Assembly (NCBI GenBank): GCA_019634955.1
Contig: JAHCAK010000024.1
Location: 1-64,000, forward strand
Source of the DNA: Burkholderiales bacterium
Lineage (GTDB): Bacteria > Pseudomonadota > Gammaproteobacteria > Burkholderiales > Usitatibacteraceae
DNA length: 64,000 nucleotides
Direction: 5' to 3'
Made by a program: the position numbers and the translations under genes
Shown here: positions 35,459 to 45,383 of the stretch, in pieces
Position numbering within the stretch: the stretch's first letter is position 1
Layout: each line of letters starts with the position of its first letter
The notes under the pieces: model-generated
Database searches by the model: none
Seen by the model: only the letters and a program-made list of their open reading frames with translations
Told to the model about the DNA's origin: nothing

Positions 35459-36589
35459 TTGCCCGACCCGCTCCGCCTCGTCGATTCCCTCGACGCCATC
35501 GACCCTGCGGCCTGGGACGCGCTCGCCGGCGGCAACCCCACCGTCTCGCACGCCTTCCTCGACTGCCTGCACCGCTCGGGGTGCGCCTCGGGCGAGAGCG
35601 GGTGGACGCCGCGCTACCTGGCGCTGTGGGAGGGCGGGGCGCTCGCCGGGGCCGTGCCGCTCTACGAGAAGGCGCACTCCTACGGCGAGTACGTGTTCGA
35701 CTGGGCCTGGGCCGACGCCTACGAGCGGCACGGGCTCGCCTATTACCCCAAGCTCCTTTCGGCGGTGCCGTTCACGCCGGCCACGGGGCCGCGGCTCCTG
35801 GCCGCCACGGACGCGGCGCGCGACGCACTCGCCCGCGCCCTCCTCGGGATCGCGAAGGGGAGCGGCGCCTCGTCGCTGCACGTGCTCTTCCCCGCGGCCG
35901 CCGACGCCGCGGCGCTGCGGCGCGCGGGCTTCATGGAGCGCACGGGCATCCAGTTCCATTGGCGCAACGCCGGCTACGCGAGCTTCGAGGACTTCCTCGC
36001 CGCGCTCTCGCACGACAAGCGCAAGAAGATACGCCAGGAGCGGCGCCGGGTGGCCGAGGCCGGCGTGAGGCTGCGCCGCGCCACCGGGCGCGAGGCATCG
36101 GAAGCCGACTGGGACTTCTTCGCCGCCTGCTACCGCCGCACCTACCGGGAGCACCGCTCGACGCCCTACCTCACGCGCGAGTTCTTCGGGATGCTCGCGG
36201 GCCGCATGCCCGACAGCGTGCTCCTCGTCATCGCCGAGCGCGACGGGCGCCCCATCGCCGCCGCGATGGACCTCTTCTCCCGCGAGGCGCTCTATGGGCG
36301 CTACTGGGGCGCCATGGAGTTCGTGCCGGGCCTGCACTTCGAGGCCTGCTACCACCAGGCGGTCGAATTCGCCATCGAGCGCGGCATCGCCCTCGTGGAA
36401 GGCGGCGCGCAGGGCGAGCACAAGCACGCGCGCGGCTTCCTGCCGGAGGTGACGCGCTCGTTCCACTGGCTCGCGCATCCCGCCTTCGCGCGCGCGGTGG
36501 ACGATTTCCTCGCGAGGGAAGGCGCGGGCGTCGCGCAGTACGCCGACGAGCTGGCCGAGCGGTCCCCCTTCAGGAAGGCCGGGGTGTGA
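35459..36589 (+). CDS. FemAB/GNAT-like acyltransferase (DUF482 family)
   Basis: The 376-residue soluble protein belongs to the family annotated as peptidoglycan biosynthesis protein or DUF482. Features are the opening LVDSLDAIDPAAWDALAG, the central LSHDKRKKIRQERRRV basic helix, RRTYREHRSTPYLTREFF and the late VEGGAQGEHKHARGFLPE motif. The fold is a double GNAT, as in FemX/FemAB, which transfers aminoacyl groups; the substrate in this family is unproven. The start is TTG at 35459 because no ATG or GTG lies before the conserved opening. It overlaps the convergent exonuclease gene by 20 bp. Confidence 0.82.
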   Translation: MPDPLRLVDSLDAIDPAAWDALAGGNPTVSHAFLDCLHRSGCASGESGWTPRYLALWEGGALAGAVPLYEKAHSYGEYVFDWAWADAYERHGLAYYPKLLSAVPFTPATGPRLLAATDAARDALARALLGIAKGSGASSLHVLFPAAADAAALRRAGFMERTGIQFHWRNAGYASFEDFLAALSHDKRKKIRQERRRVAEAGVRLRRATGREASEADWDFFAACYRRTYREHRSTPYLTREFFGMLAGRMPDSVLLVIAERDGRPIAAAMDLFSREALYGRYWGAMEFVPGLHFEACYHQAVEFAIERGIALVEGGAQGEHKHARGFLPEVTRSFHWLAHPAFARAVDDFLAREGAGVAQYADELAERSPFRKAGV

Positions 36590-37370
36590 TGCCCGCCTTG
36601 TCCCAGGCCGCGGCGAATTCCTTCCAGTGCCCCGCCTTCTGCTCGCCGAGGAAGGCGCGGAAGAGCGCGACCTCCCGGTCGTGGGCGTCGGCGGTGAGGG
36701 CCCCGCGCAGGCGCTGGAAGCGCAGCCAGACGAGGTAGGTGTTGGCGACGTCGGTCTCGCAGTAGTCGCGGATCGCGTCGATGCCGCCGTCCTGCCACGC
36801 CTGCCACACCTTCGAGCCGTTCATGCCGAGCTTGCCGGGCAGGCCGCAGAGCTGCGCCACGTCGTCCAGCGGCGCGAAGGCGCGGTTCTGGTAGCCGGCC
36901 AGCAGGTCCATGAGGTCCGTGTGGCGCGAGTGGAAGCGCGAGATGTAGTTGTTCCACTTGAAGTCGCGGTCGTCGTCGCCGAGATCCCAGTACCGGGGCG
37001 CGGCGATGCCGTGGAAGAGCGCGCGATAGTGCAGCACGGGCAGGTCGAAGCCGGACCCGTTCCACGACACGAGCTGCGGCGTGTACTTGTCGATGCCGTC
37101 GAAGAAGCGCTTCACCAGCTCCGCCTCGCCGTCCTTCGCCGTTCCCAGCGACCACACGCGCACGCTGTCGCGGTCGCGCAGCGCGCAGGAGATCGCCACG
37201 ACGCGGTGCAGGTGGCAGGGCAGGAAGTCGCTGCCGGTCGCCTGGCGCCGGCGCTGCGAGGCGAGCTCGGCCACGGCGGCGTCGGCCGTGTCCGGCGGCA
37301 GGTCCCACACGCGGCGCAGGCCCGCCACGTCGGGAATGGTTTCGATGTCGAAGACGAGGATGGGGGCCAT
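36570..37370 (-). CDS. PolB-like 3'-5' exonuclease (DEDD family)
   Basis: The 266-residue stand-alone exonuclease has ExoI LVFDIETIPD near residues 5-14, ExoII SWNGSGFDLPVLHYRAL, and ExoIII YCETDVANTY (a DEDDy-type arrangement with the Tyr). It is related to the proofreading domain of family B polymerases but carries no polymerase domain. Its role in repair or RNA processing is unknown. The ATG at 37370 sits 32 bp from a GATAAT-like -10 (37402-37407). Confidence 0.87.
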   Translation of the reverse strand: MAPILVFDIETIPDVAGLRRVWDLPPDTADAAVAELASQRRRQATGSDFLPCHLHRVVAISCALRDRDSVRVWSLGTAKDGEAELVKRFFDGIDKYTPQLVSWNGSGFDLPVLHYRALFHGIAAPRYWDLGDDDRDFKWNNYISRFHSRHTDLMDLLAGYQNRAFAPLDDVAQLCGLPGKLGMNGSKVWQAWQDGGIDAIRDYCETDVANTYLVWLRFQRLRGALTADAHDREVALFRAFLGEQKAGHWKEFAAAWDKAGITPRPS

Positions 37371-37400
37371 GGGGTCCGGCGGAGAGGTCGGGGTCGGCGG

Positions 37401-37407
37401 TATTATC
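37401..37407. promoter_or_regulatory. Shared -10 island between exonuclease and oxidoreductase genes
   Basis: TATTATC offers TATTAT to the plus-strand oxidoreductase (start 37466) and GATAAT to the minus-strand exonuclease (start 37370). It is the only AT-rich spot in the 95-bp gap. No -35 is evident. Confidence 0.4.
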
Positions 37408-37465
37408 GCCGGGAATGCCGCGCATCCCGCGGCGGGCACGCGAACCGGGCGGCATCGGGGAATCC

Positions 37466-38464
37466 ATGAACGAGAAGAACCTGCAGGTGGTGCTGGCCTC
37501 GCGGCCTGCCGCGGCGGCCGGGGAGTCGGATTTCCGCTTCGTCGAGGCGGCGGTGCCGGACCTTCGCGAGGGCGACTTCCTCGTGCGCGTGGACTGGCTT
37601 TCCCTGGACCCGTACATGCGCGGGCGCATGAACGAGGGCAAGTCCTACGCCGCCCGGGTGGAGCTGGGCGAGGTGATGGTCGGCGGCGCGGTGGGCACGG
37701 TCGTCTCCTCGCGCCACGGCGGCTTCGCCGAGGGCGACAAGGTCCTCGGCTCCTTCGGGTGGCAGCGCTTCGCCGTCTCCGACGGCAAGGGCGTGATGAA
37801 GCTGCCGGATCCCCGCCTGCCCGAGACCGTGTGGCTCGGCGCCGCCGGGATGCCCGGCATCACCGCGTGGATGGGGCTCGGGCAGGTCGGGTCGCCGAGG
37901 CCCGGCGAGACGGTGGTGGTCTCGGCCGCGAGCGGCGCGGTGGGAAGCGTCGCCGGGCAGCTCGCGAAGATCGCCGGCTGCCGCGCCGTCGGCATCGCCG
38001 GGGGGGCGGCCAAGTGCGAGCACGCCGTGAAGGCGCTGGGCTTCGACGAGTGCATCGACTACAAGGCGGGCCCGATCGACGCGGCGCTCAAGGCCGCCGC
38101 GCCGGGCGGGGTCGACGTCTACTTCGACAACGTCGGCGGGGCGATCCTCGACGCCGTGCTGCGCCGCGTGAACACCGGCGCGCGCATCCCGCTTTGCGGC
38201 CTCATCGCCGGCTACGACGGCGCCGACATCCCGATCCGCAACGTCTTCTCGCTGCTCGTGAACCGGGTCCGCCTGCAGGGCTTCATCGTCTCCGACCGCA
38301 TGGACCTGTGGCCGGCCGCCATGCGCGAACTGGCCGGCCACGTCGCGGCCGGGCGGATCCGCTACCACGAGACGGTCGCCCACGGCCTCGAGAACGCGCC
38401 GCGCGCCTTCCTCGGCATGCTGCGCGGCGAGAATCTCGGCAAGCAGCTCGTGAAGGTGTCCTGA
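37466..38464 (+). CDS. NADP-dependent MDR-family oxidoreductase (CurA-like)
   Basis: The 332-residue zinc-independent medium-chain dehydrogenase/reductase has the LSLDPYMRGRM substrate-loop motif, the nucleotide-binding AASGAVGSVAGQLAK motif and NVGGAILDAVLRR. The family reduces alpha,beta-unsaturated ketones or aldehydes, curcumin and leukotriene-like compounds with NADPH. The physiological substrate is unknown. The ATG at 37466 gives the family length; a longer frame from 37415 adds a basic non-conserved prefix. It converges with cysM, leaving 10 bp. Confidence 0.9.
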   Translation: MNEKNLQVVLASRPAAAAGESDFRFVEAAVPDLREGDFLVRVDWLSLDPYMRGRMNEGKSYAARVELGEVMVGGAVGTVVSSRHGGFAEGDKVLGSFGWQRFAVSDGKGVMKLPDPRLPETVWLGAAGMPGITAWMGLGQVGSPRPGETVVVSAASGAVGSVAGQLAKIAGCRAVGIAGGAAKCEHAVKALGFDECIDYKAGPIDAALKAAAPGGVDVYFDNVGGAILDAVLRRVNTGARIPLCGLIAGYDGADIPIRNVFSLLVNRVRLQGFIVSDRMDLWPAAMRELAGHVAAGRIRYHETVAHGLENAPRAFLGMLRGENLGKQLVKVS

Positions 38465-38474
38465 CGGCGCCCCG

Positions 38475-39362
38475 TCAGGCCGGGAAGACGCCCGTCGAGA
38501 GGTAGCGGTCGCCGCGGTCGCAGACGATGTGCACGATGACGGCGCTCTCGGCTTCCGCGCTCACCTTGAGGGCCGCGGCGAGGCCGCCGCCGGAGGAGAT
38601 GCCGGCGAAGATGCCCTCCTCGGCCGCGAGCCGGCGCGCCATCTCCTCGCTCTCCTGCTGCGTCACCTCGATGATCCGGTCCACGCGCGAGCGCTCGAAC
38701 ACCTTCGGCAGGTAGGCCTCGGGCCACTTGCGGATGCCGGGCACGCTCGAACCTTCGGCGGGCTGGACGCCGATCACCTGGACGGCAGGGTTCCTTTCCT
38801 TGAGGAAGCGCGAGCAACCCATGAGCGTGCCGGTCGTTCCCATCGTCGCCACGAAATGCGTCACCTTGCCCTGCGTGTCGCGCCAGATCTCCGGGCCCGT
38901 CCCCTCGTAGTGCGCGAGCGGGTTGTCGGGGTTGGCGAACTGGTCGAGGATCACGCCCTCGCCCGCGTCGCGCATGCGCGTGGCGGTATCGCGCGCGAGC
39001 TCCATCCCGCCCTTCGCCGGCGTGAGCACGAACCGCGCGCCGAAGGCGGCCATCGTCTGGCGCCGCTCGACCGACAGGTTCTCGGGCATCACGAGGACCA
39101 TGCGGTAGCCGCGGATCGCCGCGGCCATGGCGAGCGCGATGCCGGTGTTGCCGCTGGTCGCCTCGATGAGCGTGTCGCCCGGGCGGATCTCGCCGCGCCG
39201 CTCGGCCCCCAGGATCATCGAAACCGCCGGGCGGTCCTTCACGCTGCCCGCCGGGTTGTTCCCCTCCAGCTTGGCGAGGATCACGTTGGAGGTCTTCCCG
39301 GGAATGCGCTGCAGGCGCACCAGCGGGGTGTTGCCGACGAACTGCTCGAGGGTGGGATGCAT
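38475..39362 (-). CDS. cysM: Cysteine synthase B
   Basis: This 295-residue PLP enzyme has the Schiff-base Lys in NNPAGSVKDRPA, SGNTGIALAMAAA for the substrate carboxylate, GTTGTLMG for the PLP phosphate, and a short C-terminus ending STGVFPA typical of CysM rather than CysK. It makes cysteine (or S-sulfocysteine from thiosulfate) from O-acetylserine. Nothing unusual is seen in the gene. Confidence 0.94.
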   Translation of the reverse strand: MHPTLEQFVGNTPLVRLQRIPGKTSNVILAKLEGNNPAGSVKDRPAVSMILGAERRGEIRPGDTLIEATSGNTGIALAMAAAIRGYRMVLVMPENLSVERRQTMAAFGARFVLTPAKGGMELARDTATRMRDAGEGVILDQFANPDNPLAHYEGTGPEIWRDTQGKVTHFVATMGTTGTLMGCSRFLKERNPAVQVIGVQPAEGSSVPGIRKWPEAYLPKVFERSRVDRIIEVTQQESEEMARRLAAEEGIFAGISSGGGLAAALKVSAEAESAVIVHIVCDRGDRYLSTGVFPA

Positions 39363-39468
39363 GGCCGTGCCTTCCGGGACGCGAGGGTGAAGTATAGCGG
39401 CCGCGCACCGCCCGGAAACGCGAAGCCCCGCGCGGGGCGGGGCCTCGGGGACAGCGGTGGCGCGGGGA

Positions 39469-40047
39469 TTACTTCTTCTTGTCGTCGTCCTTCTTGGCGG
39501 CCTTCTTGTCGTCGTCCTTCTTGGCGGCCTTCTTGTCGTCCTTTTCCTTGGCCTCCTTCTTGTCGGCCTTCTTCGGCTCGGCGGCAGCCGCTTTTTCCTT
39601 CTTCGGCTCCTCCTTCTTCACCTCGGCCTTCTTCGGCTCGGCGGCAGCCGCCTTTTCCTTCTTCGGCTCCTCCTTCTTCACCTCGGCCTTCTTCGGCTCG
39701 GCGGCGGCCTTCTTCGGCTCGGCCGCGGCCTTTTCCTTCCTCGGCTCCTCCTTCTTCGGCTCGGCCTTGGCGGGCGAGTCGACCTTCGTCGTGCCCGTGA
39801 GCATGATGTCCTTCCTCACCTTGTCGAAGGTCGCGTCGCCGATGCCGTCGACCTTCTTCAGGTCCTCGAGCGTCCTGAACGGCCCGTTCTTCTTGCGATA
39901 GTCGATGATCGCCTGCGCCTTCACCGGCCCGATGCCGTCGAGCGTCTCGAGTTGCTCCTTGGTCGCGCTGTTGATGTTCACCGCCGCGAGCGCGATGCCC
40001 GCCCAGGCGAACAGGGCCACGAAGAGCCCGATGATCCGTTTCATTGT
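39469..40047 (-). CDS. ComEA-like helix-hairpin-helix protein with lysine-rich repeat tail
   Basis: The 192-residue exported protein has a signal peptide in about residues 1-20 (MKRIIGLFVALFAWAGIALA) and a ComEA-type double HhH domain at about residues 22-85 (VNINSATKEQLETLDGIGPV, LKKVDGIGDATFDKVRKDI). About 105 residues of tail follow, made almost only of Lys, Glu, Ala, Pro and Asp. The tail contains a 20-residue unit (AEVKKEEPKKEKAAAAEPKK) and a 9-residue unit (KKDDDKKAA). The HhH part should bind DNA in the periplasm, and the charged tail may add electrostatic binding. AGGGGGGA precedes the ATG. Confidence 0.88.
   Translation of the reverse strand, partial: TMKRIIGLFVALFAWAGIALAAVNINSATKEQLETLDGIGPVKAQAIIDYRKKNGPFRTLEDLKKVDGIGDATFDKVRKDIMLTGTTKVDSPAKAEPKKEEPRKEKAAAEPKKAAAEPKKAEVKKEEPKKEKAAAAEPKKAEVKKEEPKKEKAAAAEPKKADKKEAKEKDDKKAAKKDDDKKAAKKDDDKKK
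39484..39545. repeat. 27-bp tandem repeat inside the ComEA-like gene
   Basis: A 27-bp unit (TTCTTGTCGTCGTCC then TTCTTGGCGGCC) is present twice in full and once in part, encoding KKAAKKDDD on the minus strand. The copies are essentially identical, which suggests recent slippage or gene conversion. Confidence 0.75.
39561..39711. repeat. 60-bp tandem repeat inside the ComEA-like gene
   Basis: A 60-bp unit, exactly 20 codons, is repeated about two and a half times with only one or two base differences between the segments beginning near 39561, 39621 and 39681. The encoded unit is rich in EPKK and VKKEE. Copy number is likely to vary between strains. Confidence 0.8.
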
Positions 40048-40186
40048 TTTCCCCCCTAAGGTTGCTGCGTGGATGGAACTGCCGTTTGCGGCCGGCCCGG
40101 AGGCCTGCCGCTTCCTGCGGCGGCCGCACTGGCCCGCCATGGGAAGCTGGAGATTCTAGTCCTCCTGCGCAGCCGCCGCCCGCGGG

Positions 40187-41191
40187 CTAGCGGATGCCCT
40201 CGCGCTCGACGCGGTGGGCGACGTAGCGGCCCACGCCTTCCTCGACGGAGAGGAACGGGTCGCGGTACCCGGCGTCGCGCAGCGCCGTGACGTCGGCCTG
40301 CGTGAAGCTCTGGTACTTGCCCACCAGTTGCGGGGGGAAGGCGATGTACTCGATCACGCCCTTGTCGCGCAGCTCACCGGCCGTCATGGGCGCCTGCCCC
40401 CGCGCACGGCGCATCGCGTTCACCGTGGCCACGGCCACGTCGTTGAAGCTCTGCGCCCGCCCCGTGCCGACGTTGAAGATGCCCGAGATCTCCGGGTGGT
40501 CGAGGAAGAAGAGGTTCACCTTCACGGCATCCTCCACGCTCACGAAGTCGCGGACCTGCTCGCCGGGGCCGAAGCCGTCGCTGCCCTCGAAGAGGCGCAC
40601 GCGCCCCTCCTTCGCGTACTGGTTGAGGAAGTGGAACGCGACGGAGGCCATGCGGCCCTTGTGCGTCTCGCGCGGGCCGTAGACGTTGAAGTAGCGGAAC
40701 CCCGCGATCTGCGCCGTGCGGCCCGGCAGGCGCCGGCGCACCACCTGGTCGAAGAGGAACTTGGAGTAGCCGTAGACGTTGAGCGGCCCCTCGTGCTCGC
40801 GCGACTCACGGAAAACGCGCCCGGCGCCGTACACCGACGCGGACGAGGCGTAGATGAACGGGATGTCGAAGCGCTGGCACCAGTCCATGAGGTCCAGCGA
40901 ATACCGGTAGTTGTTCTCCATCATGTACCGGCCGTCGGCCTCCATCGTGTCCGAGCACGCGCCCTGGTGCAGCACGGCGGCGTGGCCCGCGTCGAACTCG
41001 TCGGCCCGGAGGCGCGCGATGAAGTCCTCCTTGTCGAGGTAGTCCGCGATCTCGCAGTCGGCGAGGTTGGGCATCTTCTCGGCGCGCGCGAGGTTGTCCA
41101 CCGCGACGACGTCGGTGACGCCCCGGGCGTTGAGCGCCCTCACGATGTTGGAGCCGATGAAGCCCGCGGCGCCGGTCACGATCACTTTCAC
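40187..41191 (-). CDS. hldD: ADP-L-glycero-D-manno-heptose 6-epimerase
   Basis: The 334-residue extended short-chain dehydrogenase has the NADP-binding GAAGFIGSN motif, the catalytic Ser/Tyr/Lys region SSASVYG and [17 protein letters not shown], and [11 protein letters not shown] typical of HldD. It epimerises ADP-D-glycero- to ADP-L-glycero-D-manno-heptose for LPS inner core. The heptose kinase gene lies 20 bp upstream, and the two should be co-transcribed. Confidence 0.95.
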   Translation of the reverse strand: MKVIVTGAAGFIGSNIVRALNARGVTDVVAVDNLARAEKMPNLADCEIADYLDKEDFIARLRADEFDAGHAAVLHQGACSDTMEADGRYMMENNYRYSLDLMDWCQRFDIPFIYASSASVYGAGRVFRESREHEGPLNVYGYSKFLFDQVVRRRLPGRTAQIAGFRYFNVYGPRETHKGRMASVAFHFLNQYAKEGRVRLFEGSDGFGPGEQVRDFVSVEDAVKVNLFFLDHPEISGIFNVGTGRAQSFNDVAVATVNAMRRARGQAPMTAGELRDKGVIEYIAFPPQLVGKYQSFTQADVTALRDAGYRDPFLSVEEGVGRYVAHRVEREGIR

Positions 41192-41211
41192 TTTCGCGTC
41201 TCCCGTGTCGG

Positions 41212-42162
41212 TCAGGGGTTGGCGGCGAGGCTCTCGAGGAGCTCGCCGCGGTGGACGACGGCAGTGCCCAGCTTGGCCACGACGATCCCGGCGGCGTGGT
41301 TGGCCACGCGCATGGCGGCCGGGAGGTCGGCGCCGGCCGCGACCATGAGCGAGAGCGTGGCGATGACGGTGTCGCCCGCGCCGCTCACGTCGTAGACCTC
41401 GCGCGCGCGCGTGGCCTCGTGTCGGCTGCCGGCCGGCGTGAAGAGCGACATCCCGTCCTCGCTCCTCGTGACGATGAGGGCCTCGAGCGCGAGTTCCCCG
41501 CGCAGCTTCTGCGCGCGGCGGGCGAGATCGGCCTCGTCCGACCAGCGGCCGGCCACCTCGCGGAACTCGCCGCGGTTGGGCGTGAGCACCGTGGCCCCCC
41601 GGTAGCGCGCGTAGTCCGAGCCCTTGGGGTCCACCAGCACGGGCTTGCCGTGGGCGCGCGCGAGCTCGATCATGCGCGCGACGTGCGCGAGGCCGCCCTT
41701 GCCGTAATCCGACAGGACGATGGCGTCGGTCTCGTCCACCAGCCGCTCGTACTCGTCGAGCTTCGCCGCGAGCACCTCGTGCCCGGGCGCGCGCTCGAAG
41801 TCCACGCGCAGCAGCTGCTGCTGGTGGCCGATCACGCGCAGCTTCACCGTGGTCGAGAGGTCCGGGTCGCGGTGGAGCGAGGCACGCACGCGCCCCCCGG
41901 CGAGGACGCGCTCGAGCGCGCGGCCGGCCTCGTCGTCGCCGATCACGGAGAGCAGCGTCGCCTCCCCCCCGAGCGCGTCGATGTTGCGGGCGACGTTGGC
42001 CGCGCCGCCGGGCCGCTCCTCCACCCGGCGCACCAGCACCACCGGGACGGGCGCCTCGGGCGAGATGCGCTCGACGTCGCCGAACCAGTAGCGGTCGAGC
42101 ATGACGTCGCCCACGACCAGCACGCGCCGGCCCGCGAAGTCCGGAAGCGCCGCGTGCGTCAT
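41212..42162 (-). CDS. hldA: D-glycero-beta-D-manno-heptose-7-phosphate kinase (single domain)
   Basis: The 316-residue PfkB-family kinase has [24 protein letters not shown] near the N-terminus, [12 protein letters not shown], and the anion-hole motif [11 protein letters not shown] with the catalytic Asp. It equals the N-terminal half of E. coli HldE (RfaE domain I). The cytidylyltransferase-like second domain (HldC function) is not fused and not adjacent, so it must be encoded elsewhere. The ATG overlaps the ugd stop by 4 bp. Confidence 0.92.
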   Translation of the reverse strand: MTHAALPDFAGRRVLVVGDVMLDRYWFGDVERISPEAPVPVVLVRRVEERPGGAANVARNIDALGGEATLLSVIGDDEAGRALERVLAGGRVRASLHRDPDLSTTVKLRVIGHQQQLLRVDFERAPGHEVLAAKLDEYERLVDETDAIVLSDYGKGGLAHVARMIELARAHGKPVLVDPKGSDYARYRGATVLTPNRGEFREVAGRWSDEADLARRAQKLRGELALEALIVTRSEDGMSLFTPAGSRHEATRAREVYDVSGAGDTVIATLSLMVAAGADLPAAMRVANHAAGIVVAKLGTAVVHRGELLESLAANP

Positions 42163-43481
42163 GGGCGGCCGATCGCGAAGTACTCGAAGCCCTGCGCGCG
42201 GACCGCCGCGGGCTCGTAGAGGTTGCGGCCGTCGAAGATGACCGGCGAGGCGAGGCGGCGCCGCAGCTCGTCGAAGTCGGGGCTGCGGAAGGCCTTCCAC
42301 TCGGTGACGATGGCGAGCGCGTCGGCGCCGTCGGCGGCCCGCATGGCCTCCTCCGCGAAGGCCACCCGCGGCTCGCCGGCGTAGAGGTGGCGCGCCTCGG
42401 GCATCGCCACGGGGTCGAAGGCCGCCACCGTTGCCCCGCGGGCGAGCAGCCCGTCGATCACCACGCGGCTGGGCGCCTCGCGCATGTCGTCGGTGTTGGG
42501 CTTGAAGGCGAGGCCCCAGAGCGCGATGCGGCGGCCCGAGAGGTCCCCCCCGAAGCGGCGCGCGATCTTCTCCACCAGCACGCCCTTCTGGCGCTCGTTC
42601 GCCTCCTCCACGGCGCGGACCACCTTGAGGTCGAGGCCGCTTTCCTGCGCCGTGCGCAGGAGCGCCGTCACGTCCTTGGGGAAGCAGGAACCGCCGTAGC
42701 CCACCCCGGGATAGAGGAAGTGGTAGCCGATGCGCGGGTCCGAGCCGATGCCCTTCCTCACGTGCTCGATGTCGGCGCCCAGCCGCTCGGCCAGCAGCGC
42801 CAGCTCGTTCATGAAGGAGATGCGCGTGGCGAGCATCGCGTTGGCGGCGTACTTGGTGAGCTCCGCCGAGCGCACGTCCATCACCTGCAGGCGCTCGTGG
42901 CTGCGCTGGAACGGCGCGTAGAGCTCGCGCATCGCCTCCACGGCCTCGCGGTCGTCGGCGCCGATCACGATGCGGTCGGGGCGCATGAAGTCCTCGACCG
43001 CCGCGCCCTCCTTCAGGAACTCGGGGTTCGACACGACGGAGAACGGGATCGCCGCGCCGCGCGCCGCGAGCGTCCGGGCGACTTCCGCGCGGACCTTGTC
43101 GGCGGTGCCCACCGGGACGGTCGACTTGTCCACGATGACGCGCGGGCCGTCCATGTGCGAGGCGATGCCGCGGGCCGCGGCCAGCACGTACTGCAGGTCG
43201 GCGGAGCCGTCCTCGCCGGGAGGCGTGCCCACGGCGATCATCTGCACGCGGCCGTACCGGGCGGACTCGGCCGCGTCCGTCGTGAAGGCGAGCCTCCCCG
43301 CGGCGGCGTTCGCGCGCACGATCTCCTTCAGCCCCGGCTCGAAGATGGGGATCTCGCCGCCGCGCAGCATCGCGATCTTGCGTTCGTCGACGTCGAGGCA
43401 GAGGACATGGTTGCCGACGTCGGCCAGGCACGCGCCGGTGACCAGCCCGACGTAGCCGGTGCCGATGATGCTCACTTTCAT
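42159..43481 (-). CDS. ugd: UDP-glucose 6-dehydrogenase
   Basis: The 440-residue enzyme has the NAD-binding [15 protein letters not shown] motif, [37 protein letters not shown], and the catalytic Cys in [12 protein letters not shown]. It oxidises UDP-glucose twice to UDP-glucuronate, the precursor for the Ara4N pathway encoded at 24-30 kb and for glucuronate-containing polysaccharides. It overlaps pyrF and hldA by 4 bp each, so it is embedded in an operon with heptose and pyrimidine genes. Confidence 0.96.
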   Translation of the reverse strand: MKVSIIGTGYVGLVTGACLADVGNHVLCLDVDERKIAMLRGGEIPIFEPGLKEIVRANAAAGRLAFTTDAAESARYGRVQMIAVGTPPGEDGSADLQYVLAAARGIASHMDGPRVIVDKSTVPVGTADKVRAEVARTLAARGAAIPFSVVSNPEFLKEGAAVEDFMRPDRIVIGADDREAVEAMRELYAPFQRSHERLQVMDVRSAELTKYAANAMLATRISFMNELALLAERLGADIEHVRKGIGSDPRIGYHFLYPGVGYGGSCFPKDVTALLRTAQESGLDLKVVRAVEEANERQKGVLVEKIARRFGGDLSGRRIALWGLAFKPNTDDMREAPSRVVIDGLLARGATVAAFDPVAMPEARHLYAGEPRVAFAEEAMRAADGADALAIVTEWKAFRSPDFDELRRRLASPVIFDGRNLYEPAAVRAQGFEYFAIGRP

Positions 43482-44188
43482 GAAGGCGTCCTTTCCCCTG
43501 CGAGGGAGCGCGCGATGGCGTGGAGCGTGGCCGCCGGGTCGGCCGATTGCGTGACCGGCCGCCCGATCACGAGGTAGTGGGCGCCCTGCCGCACCGCGTC
43601 CTGCGGCGTCACCACGCGCGACTGGTCGCCCTTCGCGTCGCCGGGGAGCCGGATGCCGGGCGTCACCGTGACGAAGGCGGGGCCGAGCGCGCCCCGGACC
43701 ATCGCCGCCTCCTCGGCGGAGCAGACGATGCCGTCGAGACCGCTCGCCCGGGCGAGCCCCGCCAGGCGGGAGACGTTCTCGGCCGCGCCGCCCGGAAAGC
43801 CGATCTCGGCGAGGTCGGCGTCGGCGAGGCTGGTGAGCACGGTGACGGCGATGACGAGCGGCGGCCTTGCGAAGCCGGCGGCGGCCTCGCGCGCCGCGCG
43901 CATCATCGCCGAGCCCCCGCTCGCGTGCACGTTCACCATCCACACCCCGAGGCGCGCCGCCGCCCGCACGGCGCCCGCCACGGTGTTGGGGATGTCGTGG
44001 AACTTGAGGTCCAGGAACACCTCGAAGCCGCGCGCGTGCAGGCTCTCCACGACCGCGGGGCCTGCGGCGACGAAGAGCTCCTTGCCCACCTTCACGCGGC
44101 AGAGCGCCGGGTCCAGGCGCGCGGCCATGGCGAGCGCGGCGGCCGCGTCGGGAAAGTCGAGGGCGACGATGACGCGCCTACTGTCCAA
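43478..44188 (-). CDS. pyrF: Orotidine 5'-phosphate decarboxylase
   Basis: The 236-residue TIM barrel of the PyrF type I family has IVALDFPDA, the catalytic [11 protein letters not shown] motif, [16 protein letters not shown] and the [12 protein letters not shown] phosphate-gripping segment. It makes UMP from OMP. It overlaps lapB by 11 bp and ugd by 4 bp. LapA-lapB-pyrF adjacency is common to proteobacteria. Confidence 0.96.
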   Translation of the reverse strand: MDSRRVIVALDFPDAAAALAMAARLDPALCRVKVGKELFVAAGPAVVESLHARGFEVFLDLKFHDIPNTVAGAVRAAARLGVWMVNVHASGGSAMMRAAREAAAGFARPPLVIAVTVLTSLADADLAEIGFPGGAAENVSRLAGLARASGLDGIVCSAEEAAMVRGALGPAFVTVTPGIRLPGDAKGDQSRVVTPQDAVRQGAHYLVIGRPVTQSADPAATLHAIARSLAGERTPS

Positions 44189-45383
44189 GCTGCATCCTCG
44201 CGAGGTGGCGGCCCGCCGTCTCCAGCTCCGCCGTGCGGCGCGGCGGAAAGGTCTCCCAGCCGCCGCAGGCCGGGCACTGCCAGAAGAACTGGCGGGCCTT
44301 GAACCCGCACTGCGAGCACAGGTAGACGGACAGGGCCTGGGCGTGCGAGTGCACGAGCGACTTCATGAGCTGCAGGTCCTGGCGCCGCTCCGGCGGGGCG
44401 CGCAGCAGCTCCGCGTCGATCAGCCGGTCCAGGCCCACGAGCGTGGGGTTGCGCCGCACCTCGTCGCGCACGAGGCGCCAGGCGGCCTCGTCGCCCTCGT
44501 GCTCCGCGCTCGCCTGGTAGACGACGTTGAGGAGGTCGAGGCCCGGATAGCGGTTCTGCAGCCCGCGCAGCAGCGTGAGGCCCTCGCCCGGCCGGCCGAG
44601 CGCCTTGTAGCTCTCGACCATCCCTTCGGCCGCGAGGCCGAGGTAGGCCGGGTCCTGCGACTCGACCGCCTTCCACGCGGCGATGGCCTCCTCGTGGCGG
44701 CCCGCGCGCGCCAGCCACTCGCCGCGCAGCAGGTTCGCGCGGACGCACTTGCGGTTGGCCTCCAGGGCGAGATCCAGGCGCGCCTGCGCGGCGTCGTGGC
44801 GGCCGTGGATCTGCTCGGTGATGGCGAGCTCGCAGTGGTAGTTGGCGATCTCGCGCTGGTAGTTGCGCCTGGCGCTCGCCTCCAGCCCGCGCGCCGCGCC
44901 GATCGCCTTCTCCCAGTCCTTTTCCTGGATGTAGATGTCGAGCAGGTGGCGGTGGACGTCGGCCGACGGGTCCTCGGCCGCCATCTTCACGAGGACCGCC
45001 TCGGCGTGGTCCAGCAGTCCCGCCTTCAGGTAGTCCTGCGCCAGCTCGAGGGAGGCCTTGCGGCGCTCCTCCGCCGGCAGGTCCTCGCGCGCGACGAGGT
45101 CGGTGTGCATGCGGATGGCGCGGTCGACCTCGCCGCGGCGGCGGAAGAGGCTGCCGAGCGCGAACTGCAGCTCCACCGTGTCCGGGTGCTCCTTGGCCAC
45201 CAGCAGGAACGACTCGATCGCCTTGTCCGGCTGCTCGTTCAGCAGGAAATTGAGGCCGCGGAAGTAGGACGAGGGCATCTGCCGCGACTCCGACAGCAGG
45301 CTCTTCAGGTCGACGCGGGCGGCGACCCAGCCCATGCCGAAGAAGACGGGCAGGGCGAGGAGCCACCAGAACTCAAATTCCAT
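44178..45383 (-). CDS. lapB: LPS assembly protein B (TPR, rubredoxin-like)
   Basis: The 401-residue inner-membrane protein has an N-terminal transmembrane helix (about residues 5-22), a long series of TPR helices (about 40-350) and a C-terminal rubredoxin-like metal site with CSQCG and CPACGGW. In E. coli LapB controls FtsH-dependent degradation of LpxC and so tunes LPS synthesis. Its start overlaps the 3' end of lapA by 11 bp, implying coupling. Confidence 0.94.
   Translation of the reverse strand: MEFEFWWLLALPVFFGMGWVAARVDLKSLLSESRQMPSSYFRGLNFLLNEQPDKAIESFLLVAKEHPDTVELQFALGSLFRRRGEVDRAIRMHTDLVAREDLPAEERRKASLELAQDYLKAGLLDHAEAVLVKMAAEDPSADVHRHLLDIYIQEKDWEKAIGAARGLEASARRNYQREIANYHCELAITEQIHGRHDAAQARLDLALEANRKCVRANLLRGEWLARAGRHEEAIAAWKAVESQDPAYLGLAAEGMVESYKALGRPGEGLTLLRGLQNRYPGLDLLNVVYQASAEHEGDEAAWRLVRDEVRRNPTLVGLDRLIDAELLRAPPERRQDLQLMKSLVHSHAQALSVYLCSQCGFKARQFFWQCPACGGWETFPPRRTAELETAGRHLARMQLGQ

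Noticed and set aside
39484-39711. CRISPR-like periodic repeat
   Set aside because: The period is in whole codons (9 and 20 residues), the repeats are contiguous without unique spacers, and the frame is an intact exported protein.
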